64,000 nt of DNA from Pseudomonas sp. B21-056 (GTDB lineage Bacteria; Pseudomonadota; Gammaproteobacteria; Pseudomonadales; Pseudomonadaceae). The DNA is taken from NCBI RefSeq assembly GCF_026016325.1, contig NZ_CP087203.1, positions 3,968,001-4,032,000 on the forward strand, written 5' to 3'. The notes below the pieces were generated by a model. It was not told the origin of the DNA and did no database searches. It was given only the letters and a program-made list of their open reading frames with translations. Made by a program: the position numbers and the translations under genes. How positions within the stretch are numbered: position 1 is the first letter of the stretch; each line of letters starts with the position of its first letter. This document shows, piece after piece, positions 47,591 to 56,228 of the stretch.

Positions 47591-48220
47591 ATGACCCGCG
47601 CCACAACCACTGCATTACTGGTGATAGACGTCCAAAACGACTTCATCCCCGGCGGCCCGCTGGCCGTGCCGGGAGGCGACGAGATCGTGTCGCTGATCAA
47701 CCGCTTGGGCCGCTCATTCAATCAGGTCATCCTCGCCCAGGACTGGCACCCGGCCGGGCACGCCTCGTTTGCGTCCAGCCACCCTGGCAAGCAACCCTTC
47801 GACACCACCCCGTTACCCTACGGCGAACAAACGCTGTGGCCCGACCACTGCATACAAGGCACCCAGGGCGCGGCGCTGCACCCGGCACTGGAGCTGCCCC
47901 ACGCCCAATTGATCATCCGCAAAGGCTGCAACCCGGATATCGACAGTTATTCGGCCTTCATGGAGGCCGACCGCCGGACGCCCACCGGGCTGGCGGGCTA
48001 CCTCAAGGAACGCGGCATCGACACCGTCTACGTGGTGGGTCTGGCCCTGGATTTCTGCGTGATGTTCACCGCCCTGGACGCCCGCACCGCTGGCTTCAAC
48101 GCGTTCGTGGTGCTCGACGCGTGCCGGGGAATCGATATCGACGGCTCGATGGAAGCAGCGATCCGACGAATGCAGGCAGCAGGCGTGGAATTGATCCAGT
48201 CCAGCGCCATGACGGCCTGA
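47591..48220 (+). CDS. pncA: Nicotinamidase PncA
   Basis: A 209-residue isochorismatase-fold amidase converting nicotinamide to nicotinate for NAD salvage. The catalytic triad is visible: Asp13 (VIDVQNDF), Lys111 (IIRKGCNPD) and Cys156 ([10 protein letters not shown]); metal ligands are Asp51, His53 and His86. The start has AAGGAGAA. The DUF1345 gene begins five bases after its stop. Confidence 0.94.
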   Translation: MTRATTTALLVIDVQNDFIPGGPLAVPGGDEIVSLINRLGRSFNQVILAQDWHPAGHASFASSHPGKQPFDTTPLPYGEQTLWPDHCIQGTQGAALHPALELPHAQLIIRKGCNPDIDSYSAFMEADRRTPTGLAGYLKERGIDTVYVVGLALDFCVMFTALDARTAGFNAFVVLDACRGIDIDGSMEAAIRRMQAAGVELIQSSAMTA

Positions 48221-48224
48221 CCCG

Positions 48225-48866
48225 GTGCCCTTCCTCGCCCGCACCCACCCACGCCTTTCCGGCGCAACGGCCCTTGGCCTGATGGCGGGGCTTCTGGTTC
48301 CCGCGGATTCGGTCATCGGCAAAATCCTGATCGGCTGGAATATCGGCGTCTGGACGTACCTGGCGCTGATGTTCTGGCTGACCGTACGGGCCAAGGCCCC
48401 CGACGTCAGGCGCATCGCCGAAATCGAAGACGAAAATGCCGGGCTGGTCCTGCTGGTGGTCTGCATCGCGGCATTAGCCAGCCTGGCGACCATCACCTTC
48501 GAACTGGCCGGCAGCCGCGACCTGCAAACCGCGGGCAAGCTGATGCATTACGGCTTCACCGCGCTCACGGTGATCGGTTCATGGTTGCTGATCGGGATGA
48601 TCTTCAGCGTGCATTACGCGCGGTTGTATTACACCTGGGACGGCAAGGAACCGGCGCTGCGGTTTGCCGAAGGGCTGACCACGCCCAATTATTGGGACTT
48701 CCTGTATTTCTCGTTCACCATCGGCGTGGCAGTACAGACGTCGGACGTGGGCGTTGCCACGCGGCAGTTGCGCAAGATCGTGCTGGCGCAGTCGTTGATC
48801 GGGTTCGTGTTCAACACGGCGATTCTCGGGTTCTCGATCAATATTGCGGCGGGGTTGTTTGGGTGA
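48225..48866 (+). CDS. DUF1345 family membrane protein
   Basis: A 213-residue inner-membrane protein with five to six helices; the C-terminal [17 protein letters not shown] segment is characteristic of DUF1345. Function unknown. It starts with GTG at 48225, five bases after pncA, so it is likely co-transcribed with it; a link to NAD salvage is not established. Confidence 0.85.
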   Translation: MPFLARTHPRLSGATALGLMAGLLVPADSVIGKILIGWNIGVWTYLALMFWLTVRAKAPDVRRIAEIEDENAGLVLLVVCIAALASLATITFELAGSRDLQTAGKLMHYGFTALTVIGSWLLIGMIFSVHYARLYYTWDGKEPALRFAEGLTTPNYWDFLYFSFTIGVAVQTSDVGVATRQLRKIVLAQSLIGFVFNTAILGFSINIAAGLFG

Positions 48867-48881
48867 TGAATCGACTCGGCT

Positions 48882-48977
48882 GTAGGAGCTGCCGAAGGCT
48901 GCGATCTTTTGATCTTTCGCTTGAGATTCAACTGGTAGTGGAAAGATCGCAGCCTCGTTGCACTCGACAGCTCCTAC
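48882..48977. repeat. GTAGGAGCTG-type stem-loop containing a kinase stop codon
   Basis: Arms GTAGGAGCTGCCGA and its near-complement, with inner GCTGCGATCTTT / GAAAGATCGCAGC arms, between two convergent genes. The TAG stop of the sensor kinase (48974-48976) falls in the outer arm. Confidence 0.8.
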
Positions 48978-50287
48978 GGGGCGGGGTGAGTGGTGTCGGG
49001 CAGCCACAACCTGAAGCGGGCGCCGCCCAGCGGTGAGAGTTCGGCGGTCAGGGTGCCGCCCTGGGCTTCCAGGGCGCGGCGGCTGATGGCCAGGCCCAGG
49101 CCGAAGCCGCCCGTGGCGCGGTCGCGGCTGCGGTCCAGGCGGTAGAACGGCTCGAACACCCGCTCGCGCTCGCTGTCGGGAATGCCGATACCGTCGTCGT
49201 CAACCCAGATCTCACAGCCCTCGTCGCCCACCCGCACACCGACCTGGATCCGTTTCTCGCAGTAGCGCATGGCATTGCGCAACAGGTTCTGCAGTGCCCG
49301 GGCGGTCAGGCGTGGGTCGAGCACAAAACGCTCCAGCGCTCCATGCAAGAGCACGTCGATCACCACGTCCGGCGCCGCCAGATCCTCGTCGACGCTGCCC
49401 AGGATGCTGTCGATGAATTCGTCCAGTGGCACTTCGACTCGCTCCGGCAGACGCTCGGGGTTCTGCAACCGGCTGTAGGAGAGCAGTTCCAGCACCAACT
49501 CGTCCAGTTCGCGAATGTGCGCCACCAGCCCTTGCAGGCGCTCGCGGCTGGCCGGTGGCAGGTCGTCGGACAGCGCAAGGGCCAGGCCGAAGTCGAGCCG
49601 GGTCAAGGGCGTGCGCAGCTCATGGGAGACGGCGTTGAGCAGGTCTCGCTGCTGGTTGAGCAGACTCTCGATATCGCTGGCCATGGTGTCGAACACGTGG
49701 GCCAGGCTACCGATGTTCGAACTGGAAGCGATCTGCGTGCGCTCGCTCAAGTGGCCTTTACCGAAACGCTCAGCGGTGCTTCTGAGGCGCTCCAGATCAC
49801 GCCAGTGCGGCCGCAGCCAGAGCAACAGGCACGCCAGCATCGTCGCGCCGATCAACACGTTGATGCTCCAGTACAACCAATTGACGTCGGCCGGGTCAGG
49901 GGGAACGATCATCTTGACCACCGTGCGCTCATCCAGCGGCGCCACCGCCAGGGTTCGCCAGGCCCAGTCGCCGAGGCGCACCACATTCTCGCCACGCTTG
50001 AGACGGGCCTGTTCATCGGCGCTGAAATCCGCGTCATCGATGGCGGCCAGTTGGATGTGCAGCGGTTCGAACGCCTTGTCCATCTGTGCCGCCAGCGCCG
50101 GCCATTGCTCGCTCGGCACGGCATGGAACTGCTGGGTCATGAGGGTTTGCAAGCCACGGGAATGATCGAGGTTGTAGCTCACGAACCGCTCATGGAACAG
50201 TCGGATCACCAGCTCCGGCATCAGGTAGATCGCGGCGCTGTAGGACACGATGGTGACCAGGTAAAGACGGATCAACAGCTTCCACAT
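48974..50287 (-). CDS. Two-component sensor histidine kinase (RstB-like)
   Basis: A 437-residue inner-membrane kinase: helices at about 8-26 and 137-158 bracket a periplasmic domain of about 110 residues; HAMP (about 160-212); HisKA with VSHELRTPLTRLDFGLAL; HATPase with N box (ARALQNLLRNAMRY), DDDGIGIP and GFGLGLAIS. It follows its regulator by four bases. It resembles the PA1438-type kinase next to MexMN in P. aeruginosa. The final residues and stop are at the edge of a repeat. Confidence 0.9.
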   Translation of the reverse strand: MWKLLIRLYLVTIVSYSAAIYLMPELVIRLFHERFVSYNLDHSRGLQTLMTQQFHAVPSEQWPALAAQMDKAFEPLHIQLAAIDDADFSADEQARLKRGENVVRLGDWAWRTLAVAPLDERTVVKMIVPPDPADVNWLYWSINVLIGATMLACLLLWLRPHWRDLERLRSTAERFGKGHLSERTQIASSSNIGSLAHVFDTMASDIESLLNQQRDLLNAVSHELRTPLTRLDFGLALALSDDLPPASRERLQGLVAHIRELDELVLELLSYSRLQNPERLPERVEVPLDEFIDSILGSVDEDLAAPDVVIDVLLHGALERFVLDPRLTARALQNLLRNAMRYCEKRIQVGVRVGDEGCEIWVDDDGIGIPDSERERVFEPFYRLDRSRDRATGGFGLGLAISRRALEAQGGTLTAELSPLGGARFRLWLPDTTHPAP

Positions 50288-50291
50288 CGAC

Positions 50292-50993
50292 TCAGCACTC
50301 CCACTCGGAGCGACTGAACAGATAGCCCTTGCCCCACACCGTCTTGATCTTGCGGGCTTCGCCGGCGTTGTCGTCGAACTTGCGGCGCAGCTTGGAAATC
50401 GCCACGTCCACCGAGCGGTCGGTGCCGTTGAACTCGATGCCGCGCAGGCGCTGCAGGATCTGGTCGCGGCTCAGCACTTCGCCGGAATGACGGGCCAGCA
50501 CCACCAGCAGGTTGTATTCGCCGCTGGACAATTCCACCGCTTGCCCGCGCCAGGTCACGGTGCGTTCGGACAAATCGATGCACAGGTTGCCCATGAGGAT
50601 GCGGTCGTTGGCTGTCTGCGGCTCGCTGAGGCTGCTGCGCCGCAGCAAGGTCCGCACCCGCGCCAGCAACACCCGCGGCTCGCACGGCTTGGTGACGTAG
50701 TCGTCGGCGCCCATTTCCAGGCCCAGCACCTGGTCGTGACTGTCGTCCCGGGCGGTCAGCATCAGGATCGGCAAGGTCGCCGAGTCGGCCCGCAGCAAGC
50801 GGCAGACCTGCAAGCCGTCCAGCCCCGGCAGCATCAGGTCGAGGATCACCAGGTCCGGCGGATCGACCCGCGCCCGCTCGCGCACATGATCGCCACGGCT
50901 GAGCACGCTGACCTGATAGCCGTTGCGTTCCAGGTAACTGGCGATCAGCTCAGAGAGGGCGGTGTCGTCTTCGACCAGGAGGATGTTGGGCAT
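50292..50993 (-). CDS. OmpR-family response regulator (RstA-like)
   Basis: A 233-residue regulator. Receiver: Glu/Asp pair VEDDTA, phosphoacceptor in LVILDLMLPGLDGL, YVTKPCEPR Lys; then an OmpR-type winged helix (VDVAISKLRRKF). MPNILLVEDD at 50993 is the start; the 77 codons upstream in frame cross a REP pair and are not coding. It is divergent from the RND efflux genes, which it probably controls, as in the PA1437-PA1435/1436 arrangement. Confidence 0.92.
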   Translation of the reverse strand: MPNILLVEDDTALSELIASYLERNGYQVSVLSRGDHVRERARVDPPDLVILDLMLPGLDGLQVCRLLRADSATLPILMLTARDDSHDQVLGLEMGADDYVTKPCEPRVLLARVRTLLRRSSLSEPQTANDRILMGNLCIDLSERTVTWRGQAVELSSGEYNLLVVLARHSGEVLSRDQILQRLRGIEFNGTDRSVDVAISKLRRKFDDNAGEARKIKTVWGKGYLFSRSEWEC

Positions 50994-51031
50994 GGGTCTT
51001 CCAGAAAGTGCTGTGGCGCCTGTCGTACCGC

Positions 51032-51106
51032 TATCGCGAGCAAGCTCGCTCCCACAGGGTCTTGCTGCGACACAAAACCAATGTGGGAGCGAGCCTGCTC
51101 GCGATG
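51032..51106. repeat. REP pair upstream of the regulator gene
   Basis: Inverted REP copies in the divergent region between the response regulator and the efflux operon. The remaining 51107-51267 holds the efflux promoter, and a repeated CACACCCCCTACAAAGC-like stretch is the only feature noted. Confidence 0.8.
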
Positions 51107-51267
51107 AGGCCCTGCCAGGCGCAGAAAATCTCAAGCTGCCAAGGATATACGCCCTCACCCACCCACGAGCAAACCCCTTACACAATTTCACACACCCCCT
51201 ACAAAGCTTTACCGCTTCGCCCAACCGCCAGCCATAGCATGGCGAGGTTGATCATTGGGAAAGCACC

Positions 51268-52425
51268 ATGCCAAAGAACTCTTTCTCCATCCTGGGCCTG
51301 TTGCTCGGGGTACTGTCGTTGAGCGCCTGCGACAACGCCTCGGCGCCCACGGACGAAGCGCCGCGCCCTACCGTTGCCATCGAAACCGTCGAAGCCCGGC
51401 CGCTGTCCATCAGCAGCGAGTTGAGCGGGCGTATCGCCGCGCCGCGCATCGCCGAAGTCCGCGCGCGGGTGCCTGGCGTGGTGTTGCAGCGGGTCTACCG
51501 CGAAGGCAGCGATGTGAAAAAGGGCGACGTGCTGTTCCGCATCGACCCGGCGCCGTTCAAGGCCGACCTGGACAGCGCCGAAGCGGCGTTGCGCAAGGCC
51601 GAGGCCAACGCGTTCCAGGCCCGCTTGCAGGAACAGCGCTACGCCCGGTTGATCGAGGACAATGCCATCAGCGCCCAGGACTACGACAACGCCCGCGCCG
51701 CCGCCCGCCAGACCGCCGCCGATGTCGCCGCCAATAAGGCCGCCGTGGAGCGGGCCCGGTTGAACCTGGGTTATGCCACGGTCACCGCGCCGATTGCCGG
51801 ACGCATCGGTCGGGCGCTGGTGACCGAGGGCGCGCTGGTCGGTCAGAACGAAACCACGCCGCTGGCCCTTATCCAGCAGCTCAACCCGATCCACGCCGAC
51901 CTCACCCAATCGACCCGCGAACTCAACGAACTGCGCCGGGCCCTGCGTTCCGGCCAGTTGCAGCAGGTCGGCCAGGACCAGGCCAAGGCCACGCTGATCC
52001 AGGACGACGGCAGCCTCTATCCGCTGCCGGGCAAGCTGTTGTTCACCGACATCAGCGTCGACCCGGGCACCGGCCAGATCACCCTGCGCAGCGAATTCCC
52101 CAATCCCGACCTCGACCTGTTGCCCGGCAGCTTCGTGCGCGTGCGCCTGGAGCAGGCCTTCGACCGCCAGGGCATCAGCGTGCCGCAACGGGCCATCCAG
52201 CGTGACAGCGCAGGCACAGCCCAGGTGTTGCTGGTCGACGCCGAGCTGCAAGTCAGCCTGCAACCGGTGGAGCTGGGCGGCGTGCAGGACAACCGCTGGA
52301 TCGTCACCCACGGCCTGAAGCCCGGCGACCGCATCGTCGTCGAAGGCCTGCAACATGCCCGCCCCGGTGAAAAAGTCCAGATCGACAACTCCCCTCTTCC
52401 ACTTGCCCAGGCAGCTGGTCAGTAA
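51268..52425 (+). CDS. RND efflux periplasmic adaptor subunit (MexM-like)
   Basis: A 385-residue membrane fusion lipoprotein: the signal peptide ends in the lipobox LSAC (Cys near residue 20), then a biotin/lipoyl-like hairpin domain with paired coiled-coil segment (DSAEAALRKAEANAFQARLQ) and a beta-barrel (ATVTAPIAGRIGRALVTEGA). It pairs with the following RND pump gene, 14 bases apart. The nearest remembered relative by gene order is MexM of P. aeruginosa, which works with MexN and OprM. Confidence 0.92.
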   Translation: MPKNSFSILGLLLGVLSLSACDNASAPTDEAPRPTVAIETVEARPLSISSELSGRIAAPRIAEVRARVPGVVLQRVYREGSDVKKGDVLFRIDPAPFKADLDSAEAALRKAEANAFQARLQEQRYARLIEDNAISAQDYDNARAAARQTAADVAANKAAVERARLNLGYATVTAPIAGRIGRALVTEGALVGQNETTPLALIQQLNPIHADLTQSTRELNELRRALRSGQLQQVGQDQAKATLIQDDGSLYPLPGKLLFTDISVDPGTGQITLRSEFPNPDLDLLPGSFVRVRLEQAFDRQGISVPQRAIQRDSAGTAQVLLVDAELQVSLQPVELGGVQDNRWIVTHGLKPGDRIVVEGLQHARPGEKVQIDNSPLPLAQAAGQ

Positions 52426-52439
52426 GCAGGACGTTTCCC

Positions 52440-55400
52440 ATGCCGCAGTTCTTTATCGACCGCCCGGTGTTCGCCTGGGTGGTCGCGCTGTTCATCCTGT
52501 TGGCCGGTGTGCTGGCGATCCCGCAATTGCCGGTGGCGCAGTACCCTGATGTCGCGCCACCGCAAATCGAGATTTCCGCCACCTACCCCGGCGCCTCGGC
52601 GCAAAGCGTGGACCAGAGCGTCGTCAGCCTGATCGAGGAAGAACTCAACGGCACCGACAACCTGCTGTACTTCGGCTCCCAGAGCAGCCTGGGCAGCGCC
52701 ACCATCACCGCGACGTTCAAGCCTGGCACCAACCCGGAGCTGGCTCAGGTCGACGTGCAGAATCGCCTCAAGGCGGTGGAATCGCGCCTGCCCCAGGCGG
52801 TCACCCAACAAGGCTTGCAGGTGGATAAGGTCTCGGCCGGTTTCCTGCTGCTGATCACCCTTACGTCCAGTGACGGCAAGCTCGACGACGTCGCCCTCAG
52901 CGACTACCTGGCACGCAACGTGATGAATGAGATCAAGCGTCTGGACGGTGTCGGCAAGGCGCAGTTGTACGGCGCCGAACGGGCGATGCGGATCTGGATC
53001 GACCCGCAGAAACTGCTCGGCTTCAACCTGACCCCGGCCGACGTGAACGCCGCCGTCCAGGCCCAGAACGCCCAGGTTTCAGCGGGCAGCATTGGCGACT
53101 TGCCGAGCCGCGGCACCCAGGAAATCACCGCGACCATCCTGGTCAAGGGTCAGTTGTCGACACCGCAAGAGTTCGCCGACATCGTGCTCAAGGCCAATCC
53201 CGACGGCTCCACCGTACGCATCGGCGATGTGGCGCGGGTGGAAGTCGGCAGCCAGGAATATCAGTTTTCCACGCGGCTCAACGGCAAGCCGTCCACGGCC
53301 GTCGGCGTGCAACTGTCACCGGGGGCCAATGCCCTGAGCACAGCGACCCTGGTGCGGGCGAAGATGGACGAACTGGCGCGCTACTTCCCGGCTGGCGTGG
53401 AATACAAGATCCCCTACGACACCTCGCCATTCGTCAAGGTGTCCATCACCAAAGTGATCTACACCCTCGGTGAAGCCATGCTGCTGGTGTTCGCCGTGAT
53501 GTTCCTGTTCCTGCAGAACATCCGCTATACCCTGATCCCGACCCTGGTGGTGCCGGTGGCGCTGATGGGCACATTCGCCACCATGCTCGCCCTGGGCTTC
53601 TCCATCAATGTGCTGACCATGTTCGGCATGGTGCTGGCCATCGGCATCCTGGTGGATGACGCCATCGTCGTGGTGGAGAACGTCGAACGGATCATGGCCA
53701 GCGAAGGCCTGTCGCCCAAGGAAGCGACGCGCAAGGCGATGCGGCAGATCACCGGCGCCATCATCGGCATCACCCTGGTGCTGGTGGCGGTGTTCATTCC
53801 GATGGCGTTTATGCAAGGTTCAGTAGGGGTCATCTATCGGCAGTTCTCGCTGTCCATGGCCACGTCGATCCTGTTCTCGGCGTTCCTCGCCCTGAGCCTG
53901 ACGCCGGCGCTGTGCGCAACCTTACTCAAGCCCATCGGCCCGGGCGAACATCACGCCAAGGGCGGTTTCTTCGGCTGGTTCAATCGCCGCTTCGATCAAT
54001 TGGGCGAGCGTTATCAAGGCTGGGTCGCCTATGCCCTCAAGCGCACCGGGCGCTACCTGTTGATCTACGGTGTGCTGCTGGTGGGCATGGGCCTGCTGTT
54101 CAGTCGCCTGCCCTCCTCGTTCCTGCCGGTGGAAGACCAGGGCTACACCATCACCGACATCCAGTTGCCACCCGGCGCGAGCAAGAACCGCACGGTGCGG
54201 GTGGTCGAGCAGATCGAAGCCCATAACGCCGGTGAACCGGGAGTGGGTGACAGCACGGTGATCCTGGGTTTCAGCTTCTCCGGCAGTGGGCAGAACGCGG
54301 CGCTGGCCTTCACCACGCTCAAGGACTGGTCGGACCGTGGCAACGACGACTCGGCCAGCGCCATTGCCGAGCGCGCCAACCAGGCCTTCAGTGGGATCAA
54401 GGACGCCATGGCCTTCGCCGTACTGCCGCCACCGGTGGATGGCCTGGGCACCTCCAGCGGCTTCGAGTTCCGCCTGCAGGATCGCGGCGGCCTCGGCCAC
54501 GCGACGCTGATGCAGGCCCGCGACGAATTGCTCGCCGCCGCTGAAAAGAGCCCGCTGCTGATCAATGTGCGTGAAAGCGCCCTGGCCGAAGCACCGCAAG
54601 TGCAACTGGAAGTCGACCGCAAGCAGGCCAATGCCCTGGGGGTGTCCTTCGCCGACGTCGGCAACGTGCTGGCAACCGCCGTGGGTTCAAGCTATATCAA
54701 CGATTTCCCCAACCAGGGGCGGATGCAGCGGGTGGTGGTCCAGGCCGAGGGCGACCAGCGCAGCCAGGTGGCCGATCTGCTGAAGATCCATGTGCGCAAC
54801 GATGCCGGGAAAATGGTGCCGTTGTCGGCCTTCGTCCAGGCCAAATGGACCCAAGGCCCGACGCAACTGACCCGCTACAACGGCTATCCGGCCATCAGCA
54901 TTTCCGGCGAACCGGCACCGGGCTACAGCACCGGCCAGGCCATGGCGGAAATCGAACGGCTGGTGGCCCAGGGCCCGACGGGACTGGGCCAGGAATGGAC
55001 CGGCCTGTCCTTGCAGGAACGCCTGTCCGGCAGCCAGGCACCGATCCTGCTCGGCCTGTCCCTGCTGGTGGTGTTCCTGTGCCTGGCGGCGCTGTACGAG
55101 AGCTGGTCGATTCCGACGTCGGTGCTGCTGGTGGTGCCGCTGGGGGTACTCGGCGCGGTGCTGGCGGTGTCGTTGCGCGGCATGCCCAACGATGTGTTCT
55201 TCAAGGTCGGGCTAGTGACCATCATCGGCCTGTCGGCGAAGAACGCGATCCTGATCATCGAGTTCGCCAAGAGCCTGTACGACGAAGGCCATGACCTGAT
55301 CGACGCCACCCTCCAGGCTGCACGCCTGCGTCTGCGGCCGATCATCATGACCTCCCTGGCGTTCATTCTTGGAGTGGTGCCCCTGGCAATCGCCACCGGG

Positions 55401-55526
55401 GCCAGTTCGGCGAGCCAGCAGGCCATCGGGACCGGGGTGATTGGCGGGATGATCAGCGCGACGTTGGCGGTGGTGTTTGTGCCGGTGTTTTTTGTCGGGG
55501 TGATGAGGCTGGTGCGCAAACCATAA
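52440..55526 (+). CDS. RND efflux transporter permease subunit (MexN-like)
   Basis: A 1028-residue HAE1-type RND pump with twelve helices and two large periplasmic loops. It opens MPQFFIDRPVFAWVVALFI; the proton-relay Asp pair is in GILVDDAIVVVENVER, and FSINVLTMFGMVLAIGILV and GLSAKNAILIIEFAK are the central helices. No outer-membrane channel gene follows, so it probably uses OprM-type protein encoded elsewhere. Divergent from a two-component system. Confidence 0.95.
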   Translation: MPQFFIDRPVFAWVVALFILLAGVLAIPQLPVAQYPDVAPPQIEISATYPGASAQSVDQSVVSLIEEELNGTDNLLYFGSQSSLGSATITATFKPGTNPELAQVDVQNRLKAVESRLPQAVTQQGLQVDKVSAGFLLLITLTSSDGKLDDVALSDYLARNVMNEIKRLDGVGKAQLYGAERAMRIWIDPQKLLGFNLTPADVNAAVQAQNAQVSAGSIGDLPSRGTQEITATILVKGQLSTPQEFADIVLKANPDGSTVRIGDVARVEVGSQEYQFSTRLNGKPSTAVGVQLSPGANALSTATLVRAKMDELARYFPAGVEYKIPYDTSPFVKVSITKVIYTLGEAMLLVFAVMFLFLQNIRYTLIPTLVVPVALMGTFATMLALGFSINVLTMFGMVLAIGILVDDAIVVVENVERIMASEGLSPKEATRKAMRQITGAIIGITLVLVAVFIPMAFMQGSVGVIYRQFSLSMATSILFSAFLALSLTPALCATLLKPIGPGEHHAKGGFFGWFNRRFDQLGERYQGWVAYALKRTGRYLLIYGVLLVGMGLLFSRLPSSFLPVEDQGYTITDIQLPPGASKNRTVRVVEQIEAHNAGEPGVGDSTVILGFSFSGSGQNAALAFTTLKDWSDRGNDDSASAIAERANQAFSGIKDAMAFAVLPPPVDGLGTSSGFEFRLQDRGGLGHATLMQARDELLAAAEKSPLLINVRESALAEAPQVQLEVDRKQANALGVSFADVGNVLATAVGSSYINDFPNQGRMQRVVVQAEGDQRSQVADLLKIHVRNDAGKMVPLSAFVQAKWTQGPTQLTRYNGYPAISISGEPAPGYSTGQAMAEIERLVAQGPTGLGQEWTGLSLQERLSGSQAPILLGLSLLVVFLCLAALYESWSIPTSVLLVVPLGVLGAVLAVSLRGMPNDVFFKVGLVTIIGLSAKNAILIIEFAKSLYDEGHDLIDATLQAARLRLRPIIMTSLAFILGVVPLAIATGASSASQQAIGTGVIGGMISATLAVVFVPVFFVGVMRLVRKP

Positions 55527-55599
55527 AAGACCTTCGTTGCACACCTGGAAGAATGCGCGATGCGGCGTCATGCGTGAGACAAATCCACAAAAACAGCAG

Positions 55600-55631
55600 C
55601 TTGTAAACTGTTATAGGTGACAGTTTACAAG
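55600..55631. repeat. 11-bp perfect inverted repeat downstream of the efflux pump
   Basis: CTTGTAAACTG and CAGTTTACAAG around ten bases, overlapped by a second small stem AGCCCT-GGCCCA-AGGGCT (55630-55647) followed by TTTC. It may be an operator of the next gene or a transcript end of the efflux operon. Confidence 0.6.
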
Positions 55632-55718
55632 CCCTGGCCCAAGGGCTTTCATGGTTCATCCAGAATCACGGCTCACAGAGTCGCTGGATATCTCAATTCC
55701 AGCACGGAGATCGAATCC

Positions 55719-56180
55719 ATGAATGCTGTCATCAACCAATTGAGTTTTGCCAAAGGCAATTATGTCACTGCGTCAGCTTTCTCAAACCATGGCAAGGAGT
55801 TCCCTGAGTTTGCTGCCACTTCGCGACTGATTGAAAAGAAAAAAGCGGGAGTCAAACAAACAGAAACCGTAGTGATTACGGCAGTTGATCGGGAGGAAAA
55901 ACAGACAAGGGCATCGATTACATCCAAGCGTGAACTCATTATCAGCATTCCGGCCGATTATGAACCCGGCAGCTATGAGCTGAAAACACGCGATGATGTT
56001 AGTTTCAGCCTCAGAGAATCCGACCAGACTATCTATGAAGGTATTTCAGGGACAATTGATCTGGTACCGGCTCCGGAGGGAAATATCAAAGGCAAATTCA
56101 ATGTCGATCTCGAGCTGCCGGATACCGATGGAGAAACCTTCATCCTGAAGGGCCAGTTCCAAGTGCTCAAGGCCAGGTAA
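55719..56180 (+). CDS. Hypothetical protein, 153 aa
   Basis: Not recognised. A 153-residue, soluble, charged protein with no signal peptide or membrane helix: a lysine-rich middle (LIEKKKAGVKQTE) and a run of short beta-like strands in the C-terminal half (ELIISIPADYEPGSYELK, FNVDLELPD). Its base composition is clearly more AT-rich than the efflux operon before it. The start ATG at 55719 has GGAGA. It stands alone, converging on the autotransporter with a terminator between. A secreted or lipid-binding role cannot be told. Confidence 0.7.
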   Translation: MNAVINQLSFAKGNYVTASAFSNHGKEFPEFAATSRLIEKKKAGVKQTETVVITAVDREEKQTRASITSKRELIISIPADYEPGSYELKTRDDVSFSLRESDQTIYEGISGTIDLVPAPEGNIKGKFNVDLELPDTDGETFILKGQFQVLKAR

Positions 56181-56199
56181 TCCGCTCTGGCGATATAAA

Positions 56200-56221
56200 A
56201 AGGGAAGCCAAAGCTTCCCTT
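56200..56221 (-). terminator. Intrinsic terminator of the autotransporter gene
   Basis: AAGGGAAGC-TTTG-GCTTCCCTT followed by TTT on the minus strand (stem of nine), eight bases after the autotransporter stop. It may also stop the plus-strand gene that converges here. Confidence 0.85.
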
Positions 56222-56228
56222 CTATTAT

